Assembly: GCA_902518505.1 (NCBI GenBank)
Contig: CABYGG010000001.1
Coordinates: 144,739 to 208,738, forward strand
From: an uncultured Alphaproteobacteria bacterium
Lineage (GTDB): Bacteria; Pseudomonadota; Alphaproteobacteria; HIMB59
DNA length: 64,000 bases
Reading direction: 5' to 3'
Part shown: positions 52,757 to 60,970 of the stretch, piece after piece
Numbering within the stretch: position 1 is the stretch's first letter
How the letters are laid out: each line of letters opens with the position of its first letter
The notes under the pieces: model-generated
What the model saw: the letters and a program-made list of their open reading frames with translations, nothing else
Database searches by the model: none
What the model was told of the DNA's origin: nothing
Made by a program: the position numbers and the translations under genes

Positions 52757-54046
52757 ATGACAAATTTTTATGCTCTAGGAGATTTTAATAATGATGGTAT
52801 TCAAGATTTTATCATTACTGCATTAAGACACTCTGAACAGCAAATTGATAGCGTTGACTCCGTAAACATTTATAAGTACAAAACGTCATCTAAGAGAAAT
52901 TTCAAAGTATTTGCAGGTCATAAAAAAACAGGATGGGCTAATGACTATTACAGAAGTAGTGGCGAAGATATAACCCATTTGTTTGTTGAAGACCCTGAAA
53001 TGGCAGGAGTAGCTGACCATCAGTTAGAGTCTCAAAGACCTTCGGTTGCCGATTTTAATGGAGATGGTATTGATGATGTATACATTAGCTCAGCAACACA
53101 TACAGATAGAAAAACAGAAGGAGACGGTTTTTTTGGGGGGTACCATTCATACTATCTTTCACAATCAGACGGCACTTATAAAGAAAGTAGTCGTGAAATG
53201 ATTAAAGGTTTGTTTGTTGACAAAAAAACAGGTAGATACGTAGAGTTTTCACACAGGTCAGATATTGGAGATATTGATGGTGACGGAGATATTGATGTAG
53301 TTCATACAAGCGTTTCGTGGAAAGGTGATAATGGGTACATTATTTGTATGTACAATGATGGCAAAGGTAAATTAACCAGTAAACAATGTGGTGAGCAGTG
53401 GGGTAACAATGTTAAAATTGGTGACTTTAATGGTGACGGTCATGCGGATTTACTTGTAGTAAGTCCAGACTATGATTGTCTTAAAGTACACAGTTTTACA
53501 GGGGTGCGTGAAACAAAACAAGCTACAAAAACTCGAAATCAAAGTATGCTAATATTTGGTAACGGTTCTGGTAAGTTCAAAAACAAGCAAGGTAAAAAGT
53601 TTATTGAATTTGGCAAACATGTGATGCATAACGGTCAGGATATCCCATTGTGTGAAATGCCAACTGCTACGGTAGCGGATGTAGATAACGACGGTGACTT
53701 AGATATTATTGGCAACACCATTGGATTTCTTTATGTTGGCGGTTACTTTCAAGTATTTTTGAATGATGGAAAGGGTAACTTTAGTTTAGGTCAACAAATT
53801 ATTGGTGATACACCAAAAAAGCAATTTTCTCTTGATAATTGGCCTACCCATGAAGCAACACATGGTAATCAAAATTATTGTTTCAATATTCATACCGTAG
53901 ATTTCAATAATGATAATTTCCTAGACTTTATTTGTGATGGTGGCTTTATGCAACCCACAGATGGGTTTGTTTATGTTAATAGCGGAGACGGAACTTATAC
54001 AGTTGCATCAGAGCAGTTAATAAAAAATCATGTATCTTCATTCTAA
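52757..54046 (+). CDS. FG-GAP/VCBS repeat protein (C-terminal part of interrupted gene)
   Basis: 429 residues. Six calcium-binding units are visible: GDFNNDGIQDF, ADFNGDGIDDVY, GDIDGDGDIDVV, GDFNGDGHADLL, ADVDNDGDLDII and VDFNNDNFLDF, as in a beta-propeller of FG-GAP/VCBS type. Alone it lacks a signal peptide; the fragment at 52466, in the same frame, supplies one. Such propellers bind polysaccharides or surfaces. The gene ends exactly where the recombinase remnant begins. Confidence 0.8.
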   Translation: MTNFYALGDFNNDGIQDFIITALRHSEQQIDSVDSVNIYKYKTSSKRNFKVFAGHKKTGWANDYYRSSGEDITHLFVEDPEMAGVADHQLESQRPSVADFNGDGIDDVYISSATHTDRKTEGDGFFGGYHSYYLSQSDGTYKESSREMIKGLFVDKKTGRYVEFSHRSDIGDIDGDGDIDVVHTSVSWKGDNGYIICMYNDGKGKLTSKQCGEQWGNNVKIGDFNGDGHADLLVVSPDYDCLKVHSFTGVRETKQATKTRNQSMLIFGNGSGKFKNKQGKKFIEFGKHVMHNGQDIPLCEMPTATVADVDNDGDLDIIGNTIGFLYVGGYFQVFLNDGKGNFSLGQQIIGDTPKKQFSLDNWPTHEATHGNQNYCFNIHTVDFNNDNFLDFICDGGFMQPTDGFVYVNSGDGTYTVASEQLIKNHVSSF

Positions 54047-54627
54047 AAAAAATAAATATTAATAAAGATCAAGTTGAAGGAATTTATTTAAATTATTTAA
54101 AATCTATTTCTTTAGACAAGGATTTCATTGATACAATTAATGAGGTTACTAAATTAGTATTGCAAGAAATTAATCAAATTTCTAAATATGAAAAAATTAA
54201 AATAAATAAAAAAATTAATGAATTACAAGCTAACATTGAGTCATTAATAGAAAAATTATCTCAGGATAAATTTATTTATATTCAGGAAGAGATCGCTTCA
54301 TCTATAACAAGCAAGAAAAAAGAAATAATTAAATTAAAGGAAGATTTAGATCATTTAAAAAATGACACATCATTTGATCAAATGTTACCAGATATTATCA
54401 AACTATTTGAAGATTTATCAGGGCATTGGTCAAATTTAAATCCAAAATCTAGGAGAAATATAAATAAATTGTTATTTCCTGATGGTATAAAGTTCACTCT
54501 AGATCAAAAAATTACAACACCCAAATTAGCTATGCCTTTCAACATTTTTCAGGGAAATTATGATGATAAAAGTAATTTGGTGGAGCCAAGGGGGATCGAA
54601 CCCCTGACCTCTACGCTGCCAGCGTAG
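54047..54627 (+). pseudogene. C-terminal remnant of a large serine recombinase, reading into tRNA-Ala
   Basis: No start codon or catalytic N-terminus is present. The frame is open through KKININKDQVEGIYLNYLKS, a coiled coil (KKINELQANIESLIEKLSQD) and NLNPKSRRNINKLLFPDGI, which fits the C-terminal region of large serine recombinases (zinc ribbon/coiled-coil end). The last 17 residues are the antisense translation of the tRNA gene, stopping at TAG inside it. The recombinase was cut off at the end of the FG-GAP gene. It marks a former integration at this tRNA. Confidence 0.75.
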
Positions 54628-54653
54628 CGCTCTCCCAGCTGAGCTATGGCCCC
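54578..54653 (-). tRNA. tRNA-Ala (anticodon GGC)
   Basis: 76 bases including an encoded CCA. The acceptor stem GGGGCCA/TGGCTCC has the G3-U70 wobble that identifies tRNA-Ala. The anticodon arm CTACG-CTGGCAG-CGTAG gives GGC. D-arm AGCTCAGCTGGGAGAGC and T-arm with GGTTCGATCC are canonical. Its 3' end is the right boundary of the island. Confidence 0.97.
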
Positions 54654-54760
54654 AATTATGCGTAGAATAAGCATAATAGAGTATTCGGAATATATCACAA
54701 ATAAAATTACCGACGTTTTTAACAAAGAAAATGTTATGATAATTGATAGAAAGGATAACT

Positions 54761-55036
54761 ATGAAAATTATTACAAATGCAAAAATAACTAGAGGTTATG
54801 AACATTGGAAACAAATGTTTGAAGAAAATGAAAAACTGAGACAGGAATATGGTCTTAATGTATTAGCCTATGGACATCCAAAAGATAACAATGAAGAAAT
54901 TTATACGGTTATAGAAGTAGAGTCGATGGATAAAATGCAAGAAATGTTAAAACTTCCTGAAATGATAAAACTTAGAACAGAAGCCGGAGTTGATCTGGAT
55001 ACACAAAAATTTATTTTACTTGAGGGTGGAAACTAA
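54761..55036 (+). CDS. Small unknown protein (DUF3764-like)
   Basis: 91 residues from ATG 54761, preceded by AAAGGATAAC; an upstream TTG is less likely. KIITNAKITRGYEHWKQMFEENEKLRQEYGL followed by IYTVIEVESMDKMQEMLKLPEM has the beta-alpha-beta pattern of small dimeric barrels, recalling DUF3764 in marine bacteria. Role unknown. It overlaps the convergent gene at 55033 by 4 bases. Confidence 0.7.
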   Translation: MKIITNAKITRGYEHWKQMFEENEKLRQEYGLNVLAYGHPKDNNEEIYTVIEVESMDKMQEMLKLPEMIKLRTEAGVDLDTQKFILLEGGN

Positions 55037-55221
55037 GATTGTGTAAGTAAGAAATACAAGCTTAAAAAAATTAAAAAAATTGATACAGATAAGCCCAATT
55101 TAAAAGCTTTATCTATAATAGAATATTCCTTTTTACCAACATACCTCTTTTTAATGATGTAAATAGCTGCTGTAAAAATCGAAAAAAACCAAAATGTATT
55201 TATCACTAATTCTATGTTCAT
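55033..55221 (-). CDS. Small two-helix membrane protein
   Basis: 62 residues: ELVINTFWFFSIFTAAIYII and LGLSVSIFLIFLSLYFLL are membrane segments separated by a basic loop (KKRYVGKKE). It overlaps the upstream gene's stop by 4 bases, so the two are coupled. The family is not recognised. Confidence 0.5.
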   Translation of the reverse strand: MNIELVINTFWFFSIFTAAIYIIKKRYVGKKEYSIIDKAFKLGLSVSIFLIFLSLYFLLTQS

Positions 55222-55559
55222 GTGCTCTTGTATGAATTTCTCTCTAAATATTTTTCACCGTTCTCAGACAAATACCAAAGATATCGCTTTTCATTATTTT
55301 GATCATCTTCCCACATAATTTTATTTGCTAGATTCATTCTTATAAGTTTTGCCCCTGTATCACTCACAATATTGAAATTTAGTCCTGTCAAAAATGAAAT
55401 TTCATCCAAGTCAAAAGCATTAATCACATTTTTCGAAATTAAAGACTCATCTTTTATCTGTTTACCTGTTGTTTTTAATGTGACATGTCTTTTACATATT
55501 TTTTCCTGGATACACTTCATAAATATGTAATCCTGAGTTTCAATATCATCACTATTCAT
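55218..55559 (-). CDS. Small protein, possibly winged-helix
   Basis: 113 residues. FLTGLNFNIVSDTGAKLIRMNLANKIMWEDDQNNEKRYLWYLSENGEKYL has the helix-turn-helix then beta-wing order of a MarR/PadR-like DNA-binding domain, but without a clear family motif. In the same small-gene run (55033-56432). Treat the regulator idea as a guess. Confidence 0.55.
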   Translation of the reverse strand: MNSDDIETQDYIFMKCIQEKICKRHVTLKTTGKQIKDESLISKNVINAFDLDEISFLTGLNFNIVSDTGAKLIRMNLANKIMWEDDQNNEKRYLWYLSENGEKYLERNSYKST

Positions 55560-55568
55560 AAACTATGA

Positions 55569-55778
55569 TTATTTAAACCAATCGCTATAAACACTGATTA
55601 ACACTAGCGAGAAAGTCCCGTACCCTAAAACGATTATAATAAAATATTTAATATATATTCTTTTGGAACTAACATTTTTTGTTAATTTACCAAATCTTTT
55701 TTGAGTATAGATAAAAGCTGCCCATAGTAAAATTGCAAAGCCGTATGATGATAATAATACTTTAATTACTTCTGACAT
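55569..55778 (-). CDS. Small two-helix membrane protein
   Basis: 69 residues with segments VLLSSYGFAILLWAAFIYTQ and YFIIIVLGYGTFSLVLISVY, and a basic cytoplasmic loop between them. It starts directly after the stop of the 217-residue gene. Not recognised. Confidence 0.5.
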   Translation of the reverse strand: MSEVIKVLLSSYGFAILLWAAFIYTQKRFGKLTKNVSSKRIYIKYFIIIVLGYGTFSLVLISVYSDWFK

Positions 55779-56432
55779 TTAAAAAGACAATGATTCTGAC
55801 AATAAGTTTTCATTCAAGGGGCCTAAATTTTTAGGGTAGGTTAGTATACCATCAGATATATATTTATCATCAAATTGTGACACACACCAAGATAGCGAAG
55901 CTGGTTTGGGCACTAGAGTTTTATTATCTCTAATAGAGTAAAGTAAATTATCTCTAACAGCTAAGTCACCCATATATACTAAATAAGCAACTTTTGTCCG
56001 CCTTGTAATAAAGTTACTTTCGCCTTGATTGAGACTTTTTGGAGGATTGTAGATCACTGGCTTTTTTTTGACATACTCATCTTTGAGTCTCTTTATTAAC
56101 CAATTTCTCATTATTTTTCTTACCGCATGATAAGCTGCAAATTGTGGTTTAATTAAATATGTAGTTTGGTGCCCAATATTCAAAATTGTATTATTTTCAG
56201 AAAACTTGTAAGAATAGCCGTCTTTATATCTTTGATGAAACTTTGAGAATTCTTTAGCCCAAGTTACTCCCTCAATTACCCTATCTTTAGTTTGAGAGGT
56301 GTACTTTTCTCTTGTTGAGGTGTCATGTAAAACTACATCCCGGAAAAAAGATAAGTAATCTGACTCATTTTTAAATTTTTCCTTATGAATTTGTTTTAAT
56401 TCTTCCCACGGTTTGATTTTTATATCTTGCAC
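55779..56432 (-). CDS. Unknown 217-residue protein
   Basis: Soluble, basic, rich in Tyr and Lys. FRDVVLHDTSTREKYTSQTKDRVIEGVTWAKEF and HAVRKIMRNWLIKRLKDEY suggest a helical fold; no known motif. It heads the short minus-strand run 56432-55033. The AT-rich gap behind its start presumably holds its promoter. Confidence 0.6.
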   Translation of the reverse strand: MQDIKIKPWEELKQIHKEKFKNESDYLSFFRDVVLHDTSTREKYTSQTKDRVIEGVTWAKEFSKFHQRYKDGYSYKFSENNTILNIGHQTTYLIKPQFAAYHAVRKIMRNWLIKRLKDEYVKKKPVIYNPPKSLNQGESNFITRRTKVAYLVYMGDLAVRDNLLYSIRDNKTLVPKPASLSWCVSQFDDKYISDGILTYPKNLGPLNENLLSESLSF

Positions 56433-56740
56433 TTCTTTTGAACTTATATTATTTTCAATTTATACACAAACTATTATATAATTTATGTGTAATTTATGAA
56501 AAAAATAGAAAAATAATCAATAAAATCAACAATTTTTCAATAAAATCAAAAAATTAGAAAAAATTTAAAATTTAAGTTAAATTTTAAAAAAATCATGATT
56601 AATTTTTTTAAATCCTTGGTTCCCATTTTAAAGATTTTTCTGTGATTATTAACTATTTTATTACACTCAATTTTATAATTTATGTGTGTAATCTATAAAT
56701 TAAAAAAATACTTACATTTACTTGTAAATATTGAATTTTG
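56433..56740. other. AT-rich gene-free stretch with a repeated dyad element
   Basis: 308 bases without a gene, extremely A/T-rich with several TTTAAAAT-type runs. The 14-mer TATAATTTATGTGT occurs at 56477-56490 and 56674-56687. Around each copy there are inverted arms (TACACA/TGTGTA at 56463-56491; TTACAC/GTGTAA at 56661-56691). It may contain promoter or protein-binding sites for the minus-strand gene ending its 5' side at 56432. Confidence 0.5.
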
Positions 56741-57148
56741 TCAGAGATAACCCTTGAATTTACTAGGTTTCCAATTTTTGGGAGCAATTTCTAAATCCTC
56801 AAATTCAAAAGCTGGAGCAACAGTGCAACCAATTAAACTAAATAATCCAGTTGTTTCTAATGAAAACCATATATTACTTTCAACACTGTAAATAAATCTA
56901 TTATTAGACCCTATCTCATTTATTTCATATTCTTCGGCATTTTTCGATGTATATATTTTCAAAGGACTACCAGTATAAAAGTGTATTGTTTCGTTCTTTT
57001 TAATGCGATGCCAGTGTGAATATTGCCCTTTTTCTAACAAATAGTATATGTGACTAACATCCTTATTTTTGTATACTTCGACGTAATGACCGCCTTCAGG
57101 ATGAGGTATCATTTTATGACTTTTTATAAGGGATTTAATTGTATCCAT
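56741..57148 (-). CDS. Cupin_5 (DUF985) family protein
   Basis: 135 residues. MIPHPEGGHYVEVYKN at the start and YYLLEKGQYSHWHRIKKNETIHFYTG in the core are the family signature; the C-terminal GCTVAPAFEFEDLEIA also fits. Members are cytoplasmic single-domain cupins, some thought to act on sugars. Stands alone, flanked by AT-rich gaps. Confidence 0.85.
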   Translation of the reverse strand: MDTIKSLIKSHKMIPHPEGGHYVEVYKNKDVSHIYYLLEKGQYSHWHRIKKNETIHFYTGSPLKIYTSKNAEEYEINEIGSNNRFIYSVESNIWFSLETTGLFSLIGCTVAPAFEFEDLEIAPKNWKPSKFKGYL

Positions 57149-57285
57149 TTAAATTAAAAGTACATTTTTATTTCGATCAATCAAAATAGAAACTTATAAA
57201 GCAAAAATACTGAATTTATTGATTATTAATTGTTTTTCGTAATCTATTCCATTCTTCATCTAAAAAGGTATATTAGTAGTATTAC

Positions 57286-57471
57286 ATGGCAATGGAAAAC
57301 GCACAAACAATATCTTGTCCAAAGTGTGACTTATCTGTTTCTTCTATTTGTTCTAAGTGTAACAAAGAAGTAGAGGTATCTCAATTAGCTGATGGATGTG
57401 TAGTTCAAATCACAAAATGTGTTGAGTGCACAAATACACCAGTTATTAAAGATATCTGCGCAGAAAATTAG
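57286..57471 (+). CDS. Small zinc-ribbon-like protein
   Basis: 61 residues with three Cys pairs: CPKC, CSKC (with CNKE) and CVEC. Cys spacing suggests one or two zinc knuckles. Similar small proteins occur in marine bacteria, but no function is known to me. Upstream ~135 bases carry no other gene. Confidence 0.6.
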   Translation: MAMENAQTISCPKCDLSVSSICSKCNKEVEVSQLADGCVVQITKCVECTNTPVIKDICAEN

Positions 57472-57563
57472 TCCTCACTTTTAACTGACACTAAACCTTT
57501 TATCAGTCTGTTAAGATCCAAACATTACTATTAGACTAAAAAGTAGTATCGGAGATATAATTA

Positions 57564-57755
57564 ATGAAAATATTAAAAATTTTGGATGATGCAGAATTAA
57601 TTCTTGTGGACTTAGAAGTAAATTTGGGAGAAGAAGTAAGAAACGCCCCAACTTTATGTGTCAGGTATAAAGGTAAAATTATACCTTTAAACACCGCACA
57701 TGATGGTCGACCTATTTTGATGAGAGAAGAAAACGCCATCCTAAGTGAAAATTAA
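57564..57755 (+). CDS. Unknown 63-residue protein
   Basis: MKILKILDDAELILVDLEV begins a beta-rich protein ending GRPILMREENAILSEN. No motif. The spacing to the micro-ORF at 57762 is 6 bases, suggesting one transcript of small genes 57564-58549. Confidence 0.5.
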   Translation: MKILKILDDAELILVDLEVNLGEEVRNAPTLCVRYKGKIIPLNTAHDGRPILMREENAILSEN

Positions 57756-57761
57756 AATTAT

Positions 57762-57848
57762 ATGTTCACTGGTACTCTTTGGGTAGATTTAACTATTTCG
57801 CTCATACTTTTAGCTACTTTTTTTATGTGGATAATGAGGGGGGATTAA
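57762..57848 (+). CDS. 28-residue single-helix membrane microprotein
   Basis: ATG 57762 to TAA 57848 encodes one hydrophobic helix (LTISLILLATFFMWIM) ending with Arg-Gly-Asp. It fits between two neighbouring genes with 6 and 17 bases spare. Small single-pass proteins often modulate membrane complexes. Short length limits certainty. Confidence 0.4.
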   Translation: MFTGTLWVDLTISLILLATFFMWIMRGD

Positions 57849-57865
57849 ATAAAATTAACATCTTA

Positions 57866-58153
57866 ATGGAAATATTAACCAACAAAGAGGAAGTAAGAGA
57901 AAAACTCAAAAACAACCCCTTACAAGCTGCCCATTTACTCAGACTCAATGGATATGGTTCTATTAATTACGAATGTGCCTGTGGTGAAACACATGATGCT
58001 AATGGTAAAGATGTAAGTTGTAAAGGATCCGCTAAACCTTTTAAAGCTCTTCTTAAATGTTCAAACAATTTTGTAACGATGATAAAAATTGAGGGCTTTT
58101 TTCGAAAAAAAGCTATCTCAGAGTATGGATTTAAAGCAAGCATAATGGATTAA
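57866..58153 (+). CDS. Unknown 95-residue protein with Cys motif
   Basis: Start at ATG 57866 (MEILTNKEEVREKL) preferred to an in-frame upstream extension that would run through the microprotein. YECACGETHDANGKDVSCKG contains three Cys, possibly metal-binding; the rest is basic. No family. 3 bases before the next gene. Confidence 0.55.
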   Translation: MEILTNKEEVREKLKNNPLQAAHLLRLNGYGSINYECACGETHDANGKDVSCKGSAKPFKALLKCSNNFVTMIKIEGFFRKKAISEYGFKASIMD

Positions 58154-58156
58154 ATT

Positions 58157-58549
58157 ATGAGGTTTTTTTTTATATTATTTTTTATTCCAACTTTATCTTT
58201 CGGTCAGAGTATAAAATTAGCTTGTCAAGAAACATCTCTTATTGATTACTCAAAAGTACAAATTATTGAATTTAAAAATGAGGATATAAATGAATTTGAA
58301 TACTCATTTGACCAAAACCTCTTTTTATTAAAGGAGAGATTTCAAGATTTACAATATGAGTATATGGGAGAAGATGACGTAAGTTATCATTTTAGAATTG
58401 AAACTGACTTCTCCTTTAACACCCTAATTCTATATAAAAAAATCCTTAGATATGAGAGAAACATATTTTATCCTAATAGTGTAAATTTGAAAAAAACTTA
58501 TTACGGTGATTGCAATAAATCAGACAGTTTTTTTGCTGCTTTGAAATAG
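58157..58549 (+). CDS. Unknown secreted protein
   Basis: 130 residues with a signal peptide (FFFILFFIPTLSFG, cleavage before QSIKL) and two Cys (LACQE and YGDCN) that may form a disulfide. The leader is similar in style but not in DNA to the repeated leaders at 50-52 kb. Role unknown. Confidence 0.55.
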   Translation: MRFFFILFFIPTLSFGQSIKLACQETSLIDYSKVQIIEFKNEDINEFEYSFDQNLFLLKERFQDLQYEYMGEDDVSYHFRIETDFSFNTLILYKKILRYERNIFYPNSVNLKKTYYGDCNKSDSFFAALK

Positions 58550-58637
58550 AATATAGAAAAATCACCTTTTATTAATTTTTAGGTAATACATTTTCACGAA
58601 CTAGACTTAAATAGTATTTTTTGTATAGTTTTTCTAT

Positions 58638-58844
58638 ATGTCCGATGTTTATAGTTTAATGAAATATTTAACGCCCTATGAATTAGATCATATTAAGTTC
58701 TTGGCACATAATGACGAGATACCATTCCAAATAATAAATTCTCAATATAATATTAATAAAAATGATGTAAAAAACTTGATGAGATTTATGTTAAATGACC
58801 AAGACTATTTAAAATGGAAAAAAATTTATAATAAAACGCATTGA
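58638..58844 (+). CDS. Unknown 68-residue helical protein
   Basis: Helical, no hydrophobic segment: TPYELDHIKFLAHNDEIPFQII then NDVKNLMRFMLNDQDYLKWKK. The second half resembles small TIGR03643-type (DUF2805) proteins of marine bacteria, with DVKNLMR and the FRMWR-like KWKK region. Assignment weak. Confidence 0.5.
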   Translation: MSDVYSLMKYLTPYELDHIKFLAHNDEIPFQIINSQYNINKNDVKNLMRFMLNDQDYLKWKKIYNKTH

Positions 58845-58879
58845 GGAACTTCCTAAATTTTATTATTCACAATCTTTAT

Positions 58880-59860
58880 TTAATTTTTAAGTCTCATTTC
58901 ACTGAAATGCTGAGCTAATTTCTTACCAGATAACCAAGCATCTTGCATACTTGGACCCTCACACCAATCCCCAAAAGCATATAGACGCTGATCTATGGAC
59001 TCAATGAATCTTTTAGAGTTTTGATCTCTTAGACTTTTCTTTGTATAAGAGTATCTCCATCTATGTGACTTCTTAAAAACAGCATCAGCATTTGATCGAA
59101 AAGACTTTTTCATTTGATTTACCACATAGTCCTCTAAAACATAATTTTCTATGTTGTAATACTTTTTTGTCCAATCAGCTCTCATATTTACAACCCAGCA
59201 CTCTTCATTAAAAAATTCGTGTTTAAAATTTTGATTCATTAAGAAACTAATTTCAGGTGTTAAGTGATATCCAAATTGAAACGGAGCTCCCAACCTTTTA
59301 TTAAATGCAATCATGACTGTCCAAATGGAGTCAAACTCTATTTCAGGAATATCGCTATAATCTATAAATTGATCTAACAATTTTTTTGATTGTTCATAGG
59401 GCATGCTACAAAAAACATAATCATAAGGTCCAAATTTCTCATCTGCTGATATTAAGAAATATTCATTATTATGGCTTTCAATGTTGGTTATTTGTTTTGA
59501 AAAATGCGTAGGGTAGTGCAGTGATTTATGTATCTTTATAGGAATTGATTCATTTCCATCTTTACCAACAATGACATCTTTATCTTCAATTGGAGAATTT
59601 TGTGAGATATTTGAACAAAATTGACTTTTTAAAATTTTAATAGCATCAATTTTTTTTAAAAATTCATTTAAGCCAATAACACCATGATCTAATTTCAAAT
59701 AGTGAGCACCATGATCAAAAGCATATTGCTCATGTTTTCTTGTGCTTATTCTTCCACCTGGTCTCCAGGATTTCTCAAAAAATGTAATATCAAGTGCTGG
59801 CAAGTGATATGCTAAAGAAAGCGCACTAAGCCCAGTTCCAATGACTGCAATTTTTTTCAA
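58880..59860 (-). CDS. FAD-dependent oxidoreductase (renalase/amine-oxidase-like)
   Basis: 326 residues. The N-terminal IAVIGTGLSALSLAYHL is the FAD dinucleotide motif and FFEKSWRPGGRISTRKHEQYAFDHGAHYL is the second FAD contact, as in renalase-like enzymes; YAFGDWCEGPSMQDAWLSGKKLA closes the FAD site. Substrate unknown. It begins 5 bases after the PsiE-like gene's stop. Confidence 0.85.
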   Translation of the reverse strand: MKKIAVIGTGLSALSLAYHLPALDITFFEKSWRPGGRISTRKHEQYAFDHGAHYLKLDHGVIGLNEFLKKIDAIKILKSQFCSNISQNSPIEDKDVIVGKDGNESIPIKIHKSLHYPTHFSKQITNIESHNNEYFLISADEKFGPYDYVFCSMPYEQSKKLLDQFIDYSDIPEIEFDSIWTVMIAFNKRLGAPFQFGYHLTPEISFLMNQNFKHEFFNEECWVVNMRADWTKKYYNIENYVLEDYVVNQMKKSFRSNADAVFKKSHRWRYSYTKKSLRDQNSKRFIESIDQRLYAFGDWCEGPSMQDAWLSGKKLAQHFSEMRLKN

Positions 59861-59865
59861 TTTTA

Positions 59866-60282
59866 TTACTTTTTTGTGCTTCTAGGTTTAATTTCATCAA
59901 CATCTTCAATAGGACGAAGTATTGGGACATACCTAAGTCGAAGAATGATGACTGCAATCGCAACTAAGACTATTGCTCCTGCTTCGTAAAGAAGAAGCTC
60001 TGGGTTTGAGTCTTTACCTTGAAGTATAATAAGACGAGATAAAGCGGTAATAGCAATAAATAAGGGATATGTCATTCTAACACGATTGGAAACATAGTAG
60101 ACTCGAACCATTCCAATAACCTCAACATAAATAAACAAGAGGAGTAGATCAGCTAACTCTACATACTGAACTTCTATCATTCTCATTATCTCAAACATAA
60201 TGGCTGTAATAGTAGCTACTAATATTATTGCAATAACTGCTTTTTCAATAAACCCTACGAGATTTTCAACATCAGTCTTCAT
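59866..60282 (-). CDS. PsiE-like four-helix membrane protein
   Basis: 138 residues from ATG 60282, which overlaps the ung stop (TAATG); a start two codons earlier is possible. Four hydrophobic segments, with LADLLLLFIYVEVIGMVRVYY and YPLFIAITALSRLIIL typical of the PsiE (phosphate-starvation-inducible) family. Function in the family is not established. Confidence 0.82.
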   Translation of the reverse strand: MKTDVENLVGFIEKAVIAIILVATITAIMFEIMRMIEVQYVELADLLLLFIYVEVIGMVRVYYVSNRVRMTYPLFIAITALSRLIILQGKDSNPELLLYEAGAIVLVAIAVIILRLRYVPILRPIEDVDEIKPRSTKK

Positions 60283-60959
60283 TACCATTCAACCATATCA
60301 ATTTGTTTTGATTTTAGAAAGGTATTTGTCTTAGAAAAAGGCTTACTCCCAAAAAAACCGCGGTGAGCCGATAATGGGGAAGGGTGCGGTGCTGATAAAA
60401 TAAGATGTTTATTCGAATCAATTATCTCTTTCTTTGATTGAGCAAACGAACCCCATAATATGAAAACAATATTTTCTAATTCATTACTGATAACTGAGAT
60501 AACTTTGTCTGTAAAAATATCCCAACCAAACTTTTGATGTGAGAGGGGTTTTGATTTTTCTACTGTAAGAGTTGTGTTTAAAAGAAATACTCCCTGCTTA
60601 GCCCACTTATCTAAATTACCATTGTTGTAATTCACCTCTTTTTTTAAGTCATCTTGAAGTTCTTTATAAATATTCAACAGTGAGGGCGGTGGTTTTATAT
60701 TTTCTGGTACAGAAAAACTGAGCCCATGAGCTTGGCCAGGTCCATGGTAGGGATCTTGACCTAATATCACTACCTTCACCTTATCTAAAGGAGTTAAATT
60801 AAATGCATTAAAAATTTGTTTTCCTGAAGGATAAAAAATAATTTTATTTTTTTTTAATTCTAAAAGTTTGCTTTTGAGTTTAATCATATAATCTTGATTA
60901 AATTCCTCTTTTAAATGTTCAAGCCAAGTATCAGGAAGTTGAATGGTAGATTTTTCCAT
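60282..60959 (-). CDS. ung: Uracil-DNA glycosylase
   Basis: 225 residues, the family length. VVILGQDPYHGPGQAHGLSFSVP holds the catalytic Asp in the water-activating loop, and SAPHPSPLSAHRGF holds the catalytic His and the Leu-intercalation loop. It removes uracil from DNA in base-excision repair. Overlaps the PsiE-like gene by one base. Confidence 0.97.
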   Translation of the reverse strand: MEKSTIQLPDTWLEHLKEEFNQDYMIKLKSKLLELKKNKIIFYPSGKQIFNAFNLTPLDKVKVVILGQDPYHGPGQAHGLSFSVPENIKPPPSLLNIYKELQDDLKKEVNYNNGNLDKWAKQGVFLLNTTLTVEKSKPLSHQKFGWDIFTDKVISVISNELENIVFILWGSFAQSKKEIIDSNKHLILSAPHPSPLSAHRGFFGSKPFSKTNTFLKSKQIDMVEW

Positions 60960-60970
60960 TCAGATTTTAG

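Noticed and set aside
54580..54627. C-terminal protein tail resembling VEPRGIEPLTSTLPA as a conserved protein motif
   Set aside because: It is the antisense translation of tRNA-Ala; the apparent conservation comes from the tRNA, not from protein selection.
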